The notes: generated by a model not told the origin, from the sequence alone. Shown: positions 1 to 11,498, numbered from the stretch's first letter. The stretch: DNA of 64,000 bases from Azospirillaceae bacterium (GCA_031291675.1 JARLIO010000045.1:1-64000); one strand, 5' to 3'. Numbers and translations: made by a program.

Positions 1-47
1 CCCTATCTCATTCGCCGCGCCGTTGAATGCGCCACAATCACCTACGA

Positions 48-1055
48 TCAGATTGTCGCCGGGGCTATGGACAGTGGTGCTATCCGAAATCCGCGTATTC
101 CCGCAATGGTAGCCGCACCTGCCTTAGCCGGATAGGAAGACAGACGATAATACGAGAGGTTGTCTATACCCTTGAACGACAGCGTTGGCCCCAGTTCATT
201 ACCCTCCGCTGTATGATTATAGACGACATCGAGGATGACTTCGAGGCCGGCATCGTGAAACTGGGCCACCATTTCCTTGAACTCGCGAAGGCTGTTCGCA
301 CGATCCGCGGCATAGCGCGGATCCGGTGCGAAGAATCCGATCGAACTATAGCCCCAGTAATTCGTGAGTCCCTTTTCGAGGAGGGAGGCATCGTTGATGA
401 AGCTATGGACCGGCAGAAGCTCGATCGAGGTCACGCCAAGGGACTTCACCGCGTCAATCACGTCCTTGACGGCAAGGCCCGCATAGGTGCCACGGAGCGC
501 CTCCGGAACAGCCGGGTGGTTTTTCGTATAGCCGCGAACATGCAACTCGTACAGGATCGTCCGGTCCCATGGCACCGGATGCCGGTTCGGTTGTCCGCGC
601 CAATCAAAACCGGAATCGACGACAACGCTTTTCGGCATGAACCGTGCGCTGTCGCGTTCGTCGAAGCTCAGATCACCTTCCGCGGCGCCCAGCGTATAAC
701 CAAAAATCGCCGGGTCCCAGATCAGCTCCCCGATATGGGCTCTCGAATAGGGATCGAGTACGAGCTTGTTCGGATTGAAGCGATGTCCCGCGTCGGGTTC
801 GTAAGGCCCATGGACACGATAGCCATAAACCTGGCCAGGTCCAATGTCTGGCAACCAGCCATGGAAAATCTGATTGGTATATTCCGGCAGCGTGACTCGC
901 GCCAATTCGGTGGCGCCCGCCGGATCGAACAGACAAACCTCGACCTTCGTCGCGTGGGCAGAAAAGATCGCAAAATTGACACCTTTGCCGTCCCAGGTCG
1001 CGCCGCAGGGATGGGGCAGTCCTTCGCTGAGGCGCATTTTCAATTGATCGGTCAC
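48..1055 (-). pseudogene. glgX: Glycogen debranching enzyme GlgX, N-terminal part only
   Basis: The product would hydrolyse alpha-1,6 branches of glycogen. The chosen GTG start at 1055 follows a GGGAGGA ribosome site; upstream codons look non-coding. The N-terminal CBM48-like part (FAIFSAHATKVEVCLFD) and the start of the GH13 barrel, with conserved region I (DVVYNHTAEGNE), are clear. After YYRLSS, near position 140, the similarity stops and about 30 unrelated residues lead to a stop at 48. The family is about 700 residues; this reading frame gives 335 and lacks the catalytic Asp and Glu regions, so it should be inactive. It is either a genuine rearrangement or an assembly join. Neighbouring otsAB fit a storage-sugar locus. 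Confidence 0.65.
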
Positions 1056-1756
1056 ACAAGGATCCTCCCGATAAGCACAAAACGCGGCCGGAGGCTCGTC
1101 ACGAAACCGGCAGGACGCTGCGCAATCTCTGAATGAAATATTTCGTTTGACATGGATTTGACGGCAGAACGCTCCGGAAAAGATGCCGTGCTGCTGTGCG
1201 CAGATAGCCTGCCAGGACGCAAAACAGCCGGTTCGTGACTGCCAATCAACCATTTAGTGGCATTCGCGACACGATGGCAGCTTCGGAAACTACCTACAGT
1301 CCGGCGGACACGGTCGATGACGGCTGTTCCGCCGCCGATCCGCCGCGCGCGCCCGTCGCGTGTTCCGTGAACAAGCGGTCATCGCCGCCCATCGGGCGAT
1401 ATCAGCGCCGGAATTGCTGCGATGATTTCCAATGAAAATGCCGAAACTATAAATATAGAACAAGAATTATTTTCATTCTCCGGCCCGATATTGCGATTCC
1501 AACGTTTGCGGCTAACAACCGTGGCGGCTGCCGGTGATGGCAAAACTGAGTATTTTCCGAGTCTGCTTGATCGTCATCGGGGCCGGGTATTGTGACATCA
1601 GCGATGTAACGCGCTCAGAAAGCGGATCCTCAGGGTTTCCCGGACCTCGTGTCTTGCCACACGACGCCAAAAGCCATGGCATCCGCAAAGCCCGCGAAGC
1701 AGAAATAAATAACGCCGGCGTCATACCCGCCGCCCCAGGAGAAAGGCCTCCCCAAG
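1056..1756. other. Intergenic stretch, no gene seen
   Basis: About 700 bases separate the divergent glgX fragment and otsA. Short frames in it have no family resemblance or convincing ribosome site. The middle (around 1435-1500) is AT-rich and may hold promoters for both sides, but no specific element was identified. Confidence 0.5.
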
Positions 1757-3718
1757 ATGAGAATATATCCGTTAAACTCACCCGTCGTGGAGACAACGAC
1801 AAAAGAAAACATGCCACGCTGGAGACACTTTGGTAATGTCAGAGATAATATCATTTCGGCGGGTATTCTGATCGCGGTTGTCGGCCTGAGTGCTACGGTA
1901 TTTTCATCCTATTTCCCGCCCATTTCGGCACCCTGGTTCCATCTGGAACAGATCACGGCGGCGCGCGGGGCCCTGGCAGCGGCCCTGATCGCGCTCGCGG
2001 TGATCGTGCTGCGGCCCCTGACCAGGACGGTCTCATGGCACGGCATGACACGTGCCGTTGCCAGCGCCGGGGCGAAGAGGATACTCCCCGAGCGGGCGCC
2101 CCCCGGTTTGGTGCAAATCAGCCCGATCACCTGGGATGCGGGATTGCTCGGTGCGCTCACCGGGGCCAGGCGTCGGCCGGCCGATGACAGTCGGGTCCAA
2201 TGGACACCCAATACGTTGCGCATGATCCTGGAACATGAGCTGCCGGGCGCCGAGGTTCTGGTGGTTTCCAATCGGGAACCCTATATCCATAATCGTGGCG
2301 AGAACGGCATCACCGTGCAAATGCCGGCCAGCGGCCTCGTCGCCGCCCTGGAGCCGGTTACGATCGCCTGTGGCGGCACCTGGATCGCCTATGGCAGTGG
2401 ATCGGCCGACCGGGAAACCGTCGACGCCGATGACCGGCTGCAGGTCCCGCCGGCCAAACCGAGCTATACCTTGCGCCGGGTTTGGCTGTCGGAGGCCGAG
2501 GAGGATGGCTACTATTACGGCTTTTCCAATGAGGGGCTATGGCCACTATGTCATCTCGCCTTTGTCCGCCCCGCATTCCGCGAAAGTGACTGGACCTGCT
2601 ATCGCGAAGTCAACCGCCGCTTTGCCGATGTCGTCGTCGCCGAAGCCCGCAGTGCCAGTCCGATCGTTCTGGTCCAGGACTATCATTTCGCGCTGCTGCC
2701 CCGCCTGGTCCGGGAACGGTTGCCCGAGGCGACGATCATCACTTTCTGGCATATCCCGTGGCCGAATGCCGAAACCTTCAGCATCTGCCCGTGGCGCGAG
2801 GAGGTGTTGAAGGGAATGCTGGGCAGCTCGATCCTGGGATTCCATACCCAATTCCATTGCAACAATTTCATCGATTGCGTCGATCGGTTCCTGGAAAGCC
2901 GGATCGACCGCGAACACCAATCGATCACCTTTGGTGGCTGCGAAACCCTGGTGCGCCCCTATCCAATCTCGATCGACTGGCCCCCCAAAGGGATGGAGCA
3001 ACAAAGGCCGGTCGCCCAATGCCGCACGGCGGTTCATCAACGCTTCAAATTGCCCCCGGAGGTCCGGCTCGGGGTCGGAATCGAGCGGTTCGACTATACC
3101 AAGGGCATTCTCGACCGGATGAACGCCGTCGATCTTCTGCTGACCCGTCACCCCGAATGGTGTGGCCGCTTCACCTTCATCCAGGCGGCGGCACCCACCC
3201 GAACCAAGCTGACCGCCTATCAAACGCTCCAGGACGATGCCGTCGCCCTGGCCGCCGACATCAATCAGCGGCACGCCCATGATGGCGTTCCCGCGATCAT
3301 CCTGTCGATCCGTCACCATGAACCCGCGGAAGTGTTCGAACTTTATCGGGCGGCCGACATCTGCGTCGTCAGCAGTCTGCATGACGGCATGAATCTGGTT
3401 GCCAAGGAGTTCATTGCCGCCCGCGACGACGAACAGGGAGCCCTGGTGCTGAGCATGTTCGCCGGCGCAGCCAGCGAACTGCGCGAAGCGTTGATCGTCA
3501 ACCCCTATGATAACGAAGGGATGGCCCAGGCGTTCCACCAGGCTCTGCTGATGCCGCCGGACGAACAACGGGAACGGATGCATCTCATGCGTGATCTTGT
3601 CCGTGACAACAATGTCTATCGCTGGGCCGGCAAGATGTTGCTCGACGCCGCTCACATTCGCCGGCATGAGCGGGTCGATGGTCTCGATGCGGCCGGAGGG
3701 GACGATGCCCCGCAATGA
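1757..3718 (+). CDS. otsA: Trehalose-6-phosphate synthase with N-terminal membrane anchor
   Basis: GT20 enzyme joining UDP-glucose and glucose-6-phosphate to give trehalose-6-phosphate. Hallmarks include [39 protein letters not shown] and [12 protein letters not shown]. At 653 residues it is longer than the usual 450-500 because about 150 extra residues precede the catalytic domain. These contain two hydrophobic stretches (about residues 33-53 and 68-86), suggesting a membrane anchor. An internal ATG at 1811 is an alternative start. The 3' end overlaps otsB by 14 bases, so the two are co-translated. Role: osmoprotection or desiccation tolerance. Confidence 0.9.
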   Translation: MRIYPLNSPVVETTTKENMPRWRHFGNVRDNIISAGILIAVVGLSATVFSSYFPPISAPWFHLEQITAARGALAAALIALAVIVLRPLTRTVSWHGMTRAVASAGAKRILPERAPPGLVQISPITWDAGLLGALTGARRRPADDSRVQWTPNTLRMILEHELPGAEVLVVSNREPYIHNRGENGITVQMPASGLVAALEPVTIACGGTWIAYGSGSADRETVDADDRLQVPPAKPSYTLRRVWLSEAEEDGYYYGFSNEGLWPLCHLAFVRPAFRESDWTCYREVNRRFADVVVAEARSASPIVLVQDYHFALLPRLVRERLPEATIITFWHIPWPNAETFSICPWREEVLKGMLGSSILGFHTQFHCNNFIDCVDRFLESRIDREHQSITFGGCETLVRPYPISIDWPPKGMEQQRPVAQCRTAVHQRFKLPPEVRLGVGIERFDYTKGILDRMNAVDLLLTRHPEWCGRFTFIQAAAPTRTKLTAYQTLQDDAVALAADINQRHAHDGVPAIILSIRHHEPAEVFELYRAADICVVSSLHDGMNLVAKEFIAARDDEQGALVLSMFAGAASELREALIVNPYDNEGMAQAFHQALLMPPDEQRERMHLMRDLVRDNNVYRWAGKMLLDAAHIRRHERVDGLDAAGGDDAPQ

Positions 3719-4493
3719 CCGGCCGGTTTTGCCGGAGGGACGCGCCCTGCTGCTTGACCCAGGCCGCTATGCGCTGTTTCTCGATATTGACGGCACGTTG
3801 CTCAACATCGTCCCGCATCCGGACGACGCCAAGGCATCGCCGGCGCTGATGAGGACACTGATTGCCCTGCGCGAGCGGCTGGCCGGAGCCTTGGCCCTGG
3901 TCAGCGGCCGTGACCTGCGCGACATCGACCGACTGTTCAAGGGCGGCGATTTCGATTGCGTCGGCAGCCACGGCCTCGAATGGCGCACGGCGACGGCGGG
4001 TCATGGCACCATCTCCTCCCCAACGCAGGCGCTGGACGGCGTCGCCGACGCGCTCTGCGCCGCCGCGGCGGCGATGCCGGGACTGATGATCGAACGCAAA
4101 CGATACAGCATCGCGCTGCATTATCGGGCGATCCCGGAACGACAGACAGAGACCGCGTCCCTGGCGCGCGCAGCCTTGGCCCTGATCGGTCCCGGTTTCC
4201 ATTTGCAAGCCGGCAAGGCGGTGATCGAACTCGTTCCCGCCACCGCCGGGAAGGGCAGCGCCATCCAGCGTCTGATGGCTATCGCGCCGTACCAGGGCCG
4301 CCTCCCGGTGTTCGTCGGCGACGACCTCACCGATGAAAGCGGCTTTGAGACCGTCAACCGGCTCAACGGTGTCACGATCCACATCGGCGGCAACGTGGCG
4401 ACCGCGGCGCATCATGTCCTCGCCACGCCCGCGGCGCTGCGGCACTGGTTGCGCCAAACCATCACAGAGCCAGCCGATCCCGCCCTGGGCTGA
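3705..4493 (+). CDS. otsB: Trehalose-6-phosphate phosphatase
   Basis: HAD-family phosphatase that converts trehalose-6-phosphate to trehalose. HAD motif I is FLDIDGTLL, and the late acidic motif is VFVGDDLTDESGFE. The start at 3705 lies inside the end of otsA behind GGAGGGGACG. The 262 residues match the family. It forms a two-gene operon with otsA. Confidence 0.92.
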   Translation: MPRNDRPVLPEGRALLLDPGRYALFLDIDGTLLNIVPHPDDAKASPALMRTLIALRERLAGALALVSGRDLRDIDRLFKGGDFDCVGSHGLEWRTATAGHGTISSPTQALDGVADALCAAAAAMPGLMIERKRYSIALHYRAIPERQTETASLARAALALIGPGFHLQAGKAVIELVPATAGKGSAIQRLMAIAPYQGRLPVFVGDDLTDESGFETVNRLNGVTIHIGGNVATAAHHVLATPAALRHWLRQTITEPADPALG

Positions 4494-4601
4494 GGTCGTG
4501 CAACACCGCGCCCCCGCCGTCATCGGGTCTGCGGGTGCTCACGCAGCGTGAGACATTGATCACCGCGGGCGCGGCAAGCAAATCCGTTCGCATCGGCGCG
4601 A

Positions 4602-5462
4602 TCAGGGGCGCGCGCTCGCGAGACTTCGCTGCAACTCGGTGTGGTAGCGCGCGATGGCGGTCATCACCGCCTCGGCGATGCCGCGGGCCCGGTCATCGAT
4701 CCCGGTCCAAACCGCACCCCGGACCCGGGGATCGACTTCGAGAAGCTTGACGCCCGCCGGCACTTCGGTGTCATCGCGGACAACACCCCGCAACGTGCCG
4801 TCAAACGGCGCGCCAACGGCGACACCGCCCAGATGACCCACGACGAAATCCTTGAAGATCCGGGAACCGATCTCGATCGCGGTGTGCCAGCGCCCGGACA
4901 CCGTCGCATAAACCAGGCGCTCGGCGCCACGATTGGCCAGAGGCGGGGCAACGCCGTCGGCTTCATCGGTGGTGCCGGTCTGAATGATCCGGATCGCCTT
5001 GGTCGGCCGGGTCTCGATCGCGACGTCGCAATTCTCCCCGGCCGAAAACCCGGGGCCGAGACCAATGGTAAATCGGGCAAGGCGCCGCAGGTCCGGCGTC
5101 GTCCGGTATTTCTGCATCCGGGCATCGACCAGAATATCGAGACTACCGAGCACGATCAGGTCGAGCATCCCCAGCCTGGTGATGATGACCTCACGCTGTT
5201 GTGCGAGCATCGCCAGGATCTCGAGACCAGTGTCACCCCGTTTCGCGGTGACCCCGGCAACGACGACCGGATCGTCGAACAGCGCGTCATGGAACGCCAT
5301 CTTTCGCCGGATTACCGGCGGCGACGGGTCGTGCGACAGAACAACGCCGTAGCCTCCCTTGTGGAGGTGAACCGCGACCGCCGAGGCAATCTCGTTGGTG
5401 CCGAGGATCACGGCAAAAGGGCGGGAAGAGCGGTGTCGCTGAGAGCCTTGCATCATGTTCAT
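4602..5462 (-). CDS. YqeB/EF2563-family molybdenum-hydroxylase accessory-like protein
   Basis: A 286-residue protein resembling the EF2563/YqeB family, known from selenium-dependent molybdenum hydroxylase clusters, where its function is unsettled. The N terminus is Rossmann-like (FAVILGTNEIASAVAVHL), and the middle and end (GLGPGFSAGENCDVAIETRP, TGIDDRARGIAEAVMTAI) match the family pattern. The ATG at 5462 follows AGAGGACC. It is the last of three minus-strand genes divergent from nifH, which suggests, but does not show, a role in molybdenum or sulfur handling for nitrogenase. No molybdenum hydroxylase gene is present in this window. Confidence 0.65.
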   Translation of the reverse strand: MNMMQGSQRHRSSRPFAVILGTNEIASAVAVHLHKGGYGVVLSHDPSPPVIRRKMAFHDALFDDPVVVAGVTAKRGDTGLEILAMLAQQREVIITRLGMLDLIVLGSLDILVDARMQKYRTTPDLRRLARFTIGLGPGFSAGENCDVAIETRPTKAIRIIQTGTTDEADGVAPPLANRGAERLVYATVSGRWHTAIEIGSRIFKDFVVGHLGGVAVGAPFDGTLRGVVRDDTEVPAGVKLLEVDPRVRGAVWTGIDDRARGIAEAVMTAIARYHTELQRSLASARP

Positions 5463-5509
5463 CGCGGTCCTCTGTGTCCGTCGCGTTTTGTCAGCAAAAT
5501 CCGTGCCGA

Positions 5510-6286
5510 TCATGCGGCGCGAGTCATACGACGCAGCAGAGCCAGGCAATCGAGGGTCGACGCCATGTCCAGGGCGGTAAAACCATCCAACGTCTCGGAG
5601 GTACGATCGGCGCCGGCCAGAAGCAGGCGTTCGACGACCACCGCCTTGCCCGCCGAGGCGGCATACATCAGCGGCGTTGCGCCATTGTCATTGCGATTGT
5701 CAACGTCGATCCCGGCCCCGATCAACGCGTCGATGACATCAAGATGATCCCCCACGCACGCCAGCCACAGCGCATTGTTGCCATCGTGGTTCCGCAGGTC
5801 GAGCACGGCGCCAACCGCAAACAGCCGGCGCACAATATCGAGTTCACCCCGTTGGCTCGCCCGCATCAACGGCGTTGTCCCGTTTTCGATCGCACCATTG
5901 ACATCGCCGCCGTGAAAGCCCTGAGCGGCGAGCCAACGCCGCAGCGGTTCGTCTATCACGGCGTCACCGGCTTGCGGCGGCCCTTTGCGCCAGGCCTCGT
6001 AGCCACCGTCCAGGCTGTACACCCGGGAGAAGCCAAAATCAGCGAACACCGAGGCGTATTCCTGGCTGGCGTAACCGTGATAGCAATAGATCAGGATCGG
6101 CGTGGTCCGTGGCGTGTCATCGACCACCGTCGACAGGTTGGCCATCGAGACATTCCAGGCGCCGGCGATGTGGGCGTCGGCGAAGGACCCGGCATCGCGC
6201 AGATCGAGGACCAGGACGTCGTCCCGCTCGAGGAGACGCCGAGCCTCGGTGGCATCGATCCGACGGAAGGGTGAACGCGGGGTCAT
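5510..6286 (-). CDS. Rhodanese domain fused to ankyrin repeats
   Basis: Residues about 8-100 form a rhodanese domain (LDLRDAGSFADAHIAGAWN, then YCYHGYAS with the persulfide-carrying Cys). Residues about 125-255 carry three or four ankyrin repeats (GTTPLMRASQRGELDIVRRL, GNNALWLACVGDHLDVIDAL, GATPLMYAASAGKAVVVERL). The ATG at 6286 follows GAGGAGC. It probably transfers sulfane sulfur while docked to a partner through the repeats. It lies between the receiver-like gene and the YqeB-like gene in a unit divergent from nifH, which suggests sulfur delivery linked to nitrogenase. Confidence 0.85.
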   Translation of the reverse strand: MTPRSPFRRIDATEARRLLERDDVLVLDLRDAGSFADAHIAGAWNVSMANLSTVVDDTPRTTPILIYCYHGYASQEYASVFADFGFSRVYSLDGGYEAWRKGPPQAGDAVIDEPLRRWLAAQGFHGGDVNGAIENGTTPLMRASQRGELDIVRRLFAVGAVLDLRNHDGNNALWLACVGDHLDVIDALIGAGIDVDNRNDNGATPLMYAASAGKAVVVERLLLAGADRTSETLDGFTALDMASTLDCLALLRRMTRAA

Positions 6287-6419
6287 CGTGGTTGCTCCTC
6301 GAAAGGGGTGTCTTGCCGGTCCGGATTGGCGGGTCAATCGATGATGCGGTGATGTCATCACGCCGGGATCGGTCGTCGCGGTCGTGGTCCCGGCCGTGGT
6401 CCGGGTCATCGACGCCCGG

Positions 6420-6854
6420 CTATTTGAAACGACCCAGGGTGACGATCGGGGCCGCGCCGCCGCGGCCGAGGATCGTGTCGACCTTCTTGCGAACCCCCTC
6501 GATGGTCAGCGGCTTGACCAGCGCGCCATGCGCACCGGCCTTCATGCCGTCGATCGCCGTCGCCTCCTCGGTCTTGTCGCAAACGATCAGAATTCGCACC
6601 TCGGGGAATTTCGCGGTGACTTCACCGATCAGACCGGGGCCGCGTTGCTTCAGGAACGAGACCCCCAACAGCAGGAGGTGCGGTTTGAGCCAGTCGGCGC
6701 CCTTCGCATAAGCCTCCTCCGGGGTCGCCAGTTCATGGGTCTCAATCTCGTCCTGCAACATGAACTGCAACGCGGCCCGCGTGATCTCGTCATGATCCAC
6801 CACGAAGACGCGGCGCTGATCGACCGCTTTCGACGTTTCAACACCGATCTGCAT
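6420..6854 (-). CDS. Atypical receiver-domain protein without phospho-acceptor Asp
   Basis: A 144-residue single-domain CheY-like fold. The acidic pocket (VFVVDHDE) and conserved lysine (LVKPL) are present, but the phospho-acceptor position, normally LLLD, reads LLLLGVSF, so the Asp is Gly. Phosphorylation as in ordinary response regulators is unlikely; a phosphorylation-independent protein-binding role is more plausible. It is the first gene of the minus-strand unit that shares its control region with nifH, with a sigma54-like promoter about 60 bases upstream. Confidence 0.8.
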   Translation of the reverse strand: MQIGVETSKAVDQRRVFVVDHDEITRAALQFMLQDEIETHELATPEEAYAKGADWLKPHLLLLGVSFLKQRGPGLIGEVTAKFPEVRILIVCDKTEEATAIDGMKAGAHGALVKPLTIEGVRKKVDTILGRGGAAPIVTLGRFK

Positions 6855-6912
6855 CTCGCCCCTCCGCTCCTGCTGCTGCCGACGCGCCGCGCCGTTTCGG
6901 TTTCAGTGTCCT

Positions 6913-6928
6913 AGCAAATTTTGTTCCG
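6913..6928 (-). promoter_or_regulatory. Candidate sigma54 promoter of the receiver/rhodanese/YqeB unit
   Basis: Read on the minus strand the site is CGGAAC-N5-TTGCT. The essential GG and GC dinucleotides are present with correct spacing; two positions of the -24 hexamer deviate from TGGCAC. It lies about 60 bases upstream of the receiver-like gene and about 70 bases from the nearer NifA site. Confidence 0.5.
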
Positions 6929-6995
6929 ATTGGCGGACGGCCCGCGCCGGAGGGCGCCGCAACCCGCGCCACGTGACAAAGACGGCGATCGGGAC

Positions 6996-7011
6996 TGTTT
7001 CATTTCCTACA
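6996..7011 (+). promoter_or_regulatory. NifA upstream activator site 1 of nifH
   Basis: Perfect TGT-N10-ACA, 132 bases upstream of the nifH -24 element. Because the motif is symmetric, it could also serve the divergent minus-strand promoter. Confidence 0.75.
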
Positions 7012-7055
7012 GCTCCCGGTCCGCCGGTATTGTTTCCTACAGCGGGCGCGCCCCC

Positions 7056-7071
7056 TGTAGGGTTCGGAACA
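7056..7071 (+). promoter_or_regulatory. NifA upstream activator site 2 of nifH
   Basis: A second perfect TGT-N10-ACA exactly 60 bases after the first. It is 72 bases upstream of the -24 element. Confidence 0.75.
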
Positions 7072-7142
7072 TCGCCCCGACCGGCCCCGAAACATCCCCC
7101 CTTTCCCTTAGCAATCAAGGCTCTAGCAAAAATCCCGCAACT

Positions 7143-7158
7143 TGGCACGCCGGTTGCT
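7143..7158 (+). promoter_or_regulatory. Sigma54 promoter of nifH
   Basis: TGGCAC-GCCGG-TTGCT is a full match to the -24/-12 consensus. The same 16 bases occur upstream of sufB at 45486. It implies a leader of about 150 bases before nifH. Confidence 0.92.
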
Positions 7159-7286
7159 GGACAGGGGATCGGAACGGCGAGTGAGGGCTGAGTGCACGTC
7201 GACGCGATGACGAGCGTTGTACTCCTTCCCAAGAACCGCGAGCCCGTTTCTGAGAGAGGAACAGTCTCGCGCGAGAAGCGCGGTAG

Positions 7287-8201
<915 letters not shown>

Positions 8202-8219
8202 GGCCAATTATCGGCCCCG

Positions 8220-8243
8220 CCGGCCCCTCGCAAGAGGGGCCGG
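8220..8243 (+). other. Hairpin between nifH and nifD
   Basis: A perfect 10-bp GC stem (CCGGCCCCTC / GAGGGGCCGG) closed by a GCAA loop, 18 bases after the nifH stop. There is no following T-run. It is better explained as an mRNA-stabilising or attenuating element that raises nifH relative to nifDK than as a terminator. Confidence 0.7.
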
Positions 8244-8294
8244 ATTCCGAACCCGGCACGGGCACGGCAACCCGGTTCATGCAAGGATAACATC

Positions 8295-9797
8295 ATGAGT
8301 GTGACGAAAACCGAGACTATCGCCGAAATCAAGGCACGTAACAAAGAGCTGATCAACGAGGTTCTGGCCGTCTATCCGGACAAGACCGCCAAGCGTCGCG
8401 CCAAGCATCTCAATGTTCATGAGGCCGGCAAATCCGATTGTGGCGTCAAGTCCAATCTGAAGTCGGTTCCCGGCGTCATGACAATCCGTGGTTGCGCCTA
8501 CGCGGGTTCGAAGGGCGTGGTCTGGGGTCCGATCAAGGACATGATCCATATCAGCCACGGCCCGGTCGGGTGTGGCCAGTATTCCTGGGCGGCGCGGCGC
8601 AACTACTATATCGGCACGACCGGGATCGACACCTTCGTGACGATGCAGTTCACCTCGGATTTCCAGGAAAAGGACATCGTCTTCGGCGGCGACAAGAAGC
8701 TCGCCAAGATCATGGACGAAATCCAGGAGCTGTTTCCGCTCAATAATGGCATTACGGTACAGTCCGAGTGCCCGATCGGCCTGATCGGCGACGACATCGA
8801 AGCGGTCTCCAAGGCCAAATCCAAGGAATATGGCGGCAAGACCATTGTGCCGGTGCGCTGCGAAGGCTTTCGCGGCGTGTCCCAGTCGCTGGGCCACCAC
8901 ATCGCCAATGACGCGATCCGCGACTGGGTCTTTGACAAGATCCCGGCGGACGCGGCGCCCCGGTTCGAGCCCACCCCCTATGATGTTGCGATCATCGGCG
9001 ACTACAATATCGGCGGCGACGCCTGGTCGTCGCGGATCCTGCTCGAAGAGATGGGCCTGCGGGTCATTGCACAATGGTCGGGTGACGGCAGCCTCGCCGA
9101 GCTGGAGGCAACGCCCAAGGCAAAGCTCAACGTGCTGCATTGCTATCGTTCGATGAACTATATTTCGCGTCACATGGAAGAGAAGTATGGGATTCCGTGG
9201 TGCGAATATAATTTCTTCGGTCCGTCCAAGATTGCAGAATCGCTGCGCAAGATCGCCAGCTTTTTCGACGACAAGATCAAGGAGGGCGCCGAACGCGTCA
9301 TCGCCCGCTATCAACCGCTGATGGACGCGGTGATCGCCAAATACCGGCCGCGCCTCGAAGGCAAGACCGTGATGCTGTTCGTCGGCGGACTCCGTCCGCG
9401 CCACGTCATCGGTGCCTACGAAGATCTCGGCATGGAGGTTATCGGCACCGGCTACGAATTCGGCCACAACGACGACTACCAGCGGACCGCCCAGCATTAT
9501 GTCAAGGACGGCACCCTGATCTATGACGACGTGACCGGCTACGAGTTCGAAAAGTTCGTCGACAAGATCCAACCCGACCTGGTCGGATCGGGCATCAAAG
9601 AGAAATACGTGTTCCAGAAGATGGGCGTGCCGTTCCGGCAAATGCACTCCTGGGACTACTCCGGTCCCTATCATGGCTATGACGGCTTCGCCATCTTCGC
9701 CCGCGACATGGACATGGCGATCAACTCGCCGGTCTGGAAGATGACCAGGGCACCGTGGAAAAGGGCCGCGCCGCCGTCCCTGATGGCCGCCGAATAA
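8295..9797 (+). CDS. nifD: Nitrogenase molybdenum-iron protein alpha chain
   Basis: Alpha subunit of the dinitrogenase heterotetramer, the site of N2 reduction. P-cluster cysteines are visible in [23 protein letters not shown] and [12 protein letters not shown]. The FeMo-cofactor ligands appear as the Cys in [10 protein letters not shown] and the His in [18 protein letters not shown]. The 500-residue length is typical of alphaproteobacterial NifD. It follows nifH by 93 bases and precedes nifK by 81 bases. Confidence 0.98.
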   Translation: MSVTKTETIAEIKARNKELINEVLAVYPDKTAKRRAKHLNVHEAGKSDCGVKSNLKSVPGVMTIRGCAYAGSKGVVWGPIKDMIHISHGPVGCGQYSWAARRNYYIGTTGIDTFVTMQFTSDFQEKDIVFGGDKKLAKIMDEIQELFPLNNGITVQSECPIGLIGDDIEAVSKAKSKEYGGKTIVPVRCEGFRGVSQSLGHHIANDAIRDWVFDKIPADAAPRFEPTPYDVAIIGDYNIGGDAWSSRILLEEMGLRVIAQWSGDGSLAELEATPKAKLNVLHCYRSMNYISRHMEEKYGIPWCEYNFFGPSKIAESLRKIASFFDDKIKEGAERVIARYQPLMDAVIAKYRPRLEGKTVMLFVGGLRPRHVIGAYEDLGMEVIGTGYEFGHNDDYQRTAQHYVKDGTLIYDDVTGYEFEKFVDKIQPDLVGSGIKEKYVFQKMGVPFRQMHSWDYSGPYHGYDGFAIFARDMDMAINSPVWKMTRAPWKRAAPPSLMAAE

Positions 9798-9878
9798 GTT
9801 TCCTCGCCCGGCCTTCCCCCCCTGGAGGAGGGCCAAAGAGCTCGAGATCGAGCGACGATCGCTGGAAGGACTTTCATC

Positions 9879-11438
9879 ATGACACAGAATGCGGAAAACG
9901 TGCTTGATCACCTCGAGCTCTTCCGCGGCCCGGAATACCAGCAGATGCTGGCGAACAAGCAGAAGATGTTCGAAAACCGTCGTGACCCGGCCGAGGTCGA
10001 GCGGATCCGGGAATGGGCCAAGACACCGGAATATCGCGAGAAGAACTTCGCCCGCGAGGCTCTGACCGTGAACCCGGCCAAGGCCTGCCAGCCGCTGGGC
10101 GCCGTGTTCGCGGCGGTCGGGTTCGAGGGCACCATCCCGTTCGTTCACGGCTCACAGGGGTGCGTCGCCTACTACCGCAGCCATTTCTCGCGGCATTTCA
10201 AGGAACCGAGCTCCTGCGTGTCATCGTCGATGACCGAGGACGCGGCGGTGTTCGGCGGCCTCAACAACATGGTCGACGGGCTGGCCAATACCTACGCCAT
10301 GTACAAGCCGAAGATGATTTCGGTGTCGACCACCTGTATGGCGGAAGTGATCGGCGACGATCTCAATTCCTTCATCAAGACCGCGAAGGAAAAGGGCTCG
10401 GTTCCGATGGAATTCGATGTGCCCTACGCCCACACCCCGGCCTTCGTCGGCAGCCACGTCACCGGCTACGACAATGTCCTGAAGGGCATTCTTGAACATT
10501 TCTGGGACGGCAAAGCCGGCACGGCGCCCAAGCTGGAGCGCGTCGCCAACGAGAAGATCAATTTCATCGGTGGTTTTGACGGCTACACGGTCGGCAATCT
10601 CCGTGAAGTCAAGCGGCTGCTGGGTCTGATGGGCGCCGAATACACCATCCTCGCCGACAACAGCGACATGTGGGACACCCCGACAGACGGCGAATTCCGC
10701 ATGTATGACGGTGGCACCACGCTCGAAGACGCCGCCAACGCGATCCATGCCAAAGCCACGATCTCGATGCAGGAATACTGCACCGAAAAGACCTTGCCGA
10801 TGATCGCGGCTCACGGCCAGGAGGTCGTATCCTTCAATCACCCGGTCGGGGTGGGTGGTACCGACGAATTCCTGATGGCGATCGCACGGATCACCGGTAA
10901 GGACATCCCCGAGGATCTGACCCGCGAACGGGGCCGCCTGGTCGATGCGATCGCCGATTCCAGCGCCCACATCCATGGTAAGAAATTCGCGATCTATGGC
11001 GATCCCGACCTGTGCCTCGGCCTGGCGCGTTTCCTGCTCGAACTTGGCGCCGAACCGACGCATGTCCTCGCCACCAATGGCAGCAAGGCCTGGGCGGAAA
11101 AGGTCCAGGCCCTGTTCGACAGCTCGCCGTTCGGCAAGAACTGCCACGTCTATCCCGGCAAGGATCTGTGGCATATGCGCTCGCTGCTGTTCACCGAGCC
11201 GGTCGATTTTCTGATCGGCAACACCTATGGCAAGTATCTCGAGCGCGACACCGGAACGCCGTTGATCCGGATCGGCTTCCCGATTTTTGATCGCCATCAT
11301 CACCATCGCTATCCGGTGTGGGGTTATCAGGGCGGGCTCAATGTCCTGGTCTGGATCCTCGACAAGATCTTCGATGAAATCGACCGGAACACCAACGTGC
11401 CGTCGAAGACCGACTACAGCTTCGACATCATCCGCTGA
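9879..11438 (+). CDS. nifK: Nitrogenase molybdenum-iron protein beta chain
   Basis: Beta subunit of dinitrogenase, which contributes half of the P-cluster. Ligand regions are [22 protein letters not shown] and [13 protein letters not shown]. The 519 residues and the N-terminal extension before the core match molybdenum NifK. It sits in the nifHDK operon and ends 111 bases before nifE. Confidence 0.98.
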   Translation: MTQNAENVLDHLELFRGPEYQQMLANKQKMFENRRDPAEVERIREWAKTPEYREKNFAREALTVNPAKACQPLGAVFAAVGFEGTIPFVHGSQGCVAYYRSHFSRHFKEPSSCVSSSMTEDAAVFGGLNNMVDGLANTYAMYKPKMISVSTTCMAEVIGDDLNSFIKTAKEKGSVPMEFDVPYAHTPAFVGSHVTGYDNVLKGILEHFWDGKAGTAPKLERVANEKINFIGGFDGYTVGNLREVKRLLGLMGAEYTILADNSDMWDTPTDGEFRMYDGGTTLEDAANAIHAKATISMQEYCTEKTLPMIAAHGQEVVSFNHPVGVGGTDEFLMAIARITGKDIPEDLTRERGRLVDAIADSSAHIHGKKFAIYGDPDLCLGLARFLLELGAEPTHVLATNGSKAWAEKVQALFDSSPFGKNCHVYPGKDLWHMRSLLFTEPVDFLIGNTYGKYLERDTGTPLIRIGFPIFDRHHHHRYPVWGYQGGLNVLVWILDKIFDEIDRNTNVPSKTDYSFDIIR

Positions 11439-11469
11439 CCAACCGGCCCCGGTCGGCCCGGCAATCCTG

Positions 11470-11498
11470 CCGACGGCCGTCCGGTGATCGGCCGTCGG
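11470..11498 (+). other. Hairpin between nifK and nifE
   Basis: A perfect 10-bp stem (CCGACGGCCG / CGGCCGTCGG) with a 9-base loop. There is no T-run and no sigma54 site before nifE. It may partly attenuate or stabilise the nifHDK transcript before nifEN. Confidence 0.6.

Noticed and set aside
8277-10148. 623-codon minus-strand open frame across nifD and nifK
   Set aside because: It mirrors the codon structure of nifD/nifK, has no recognisable product and is an artefact of high GC content.
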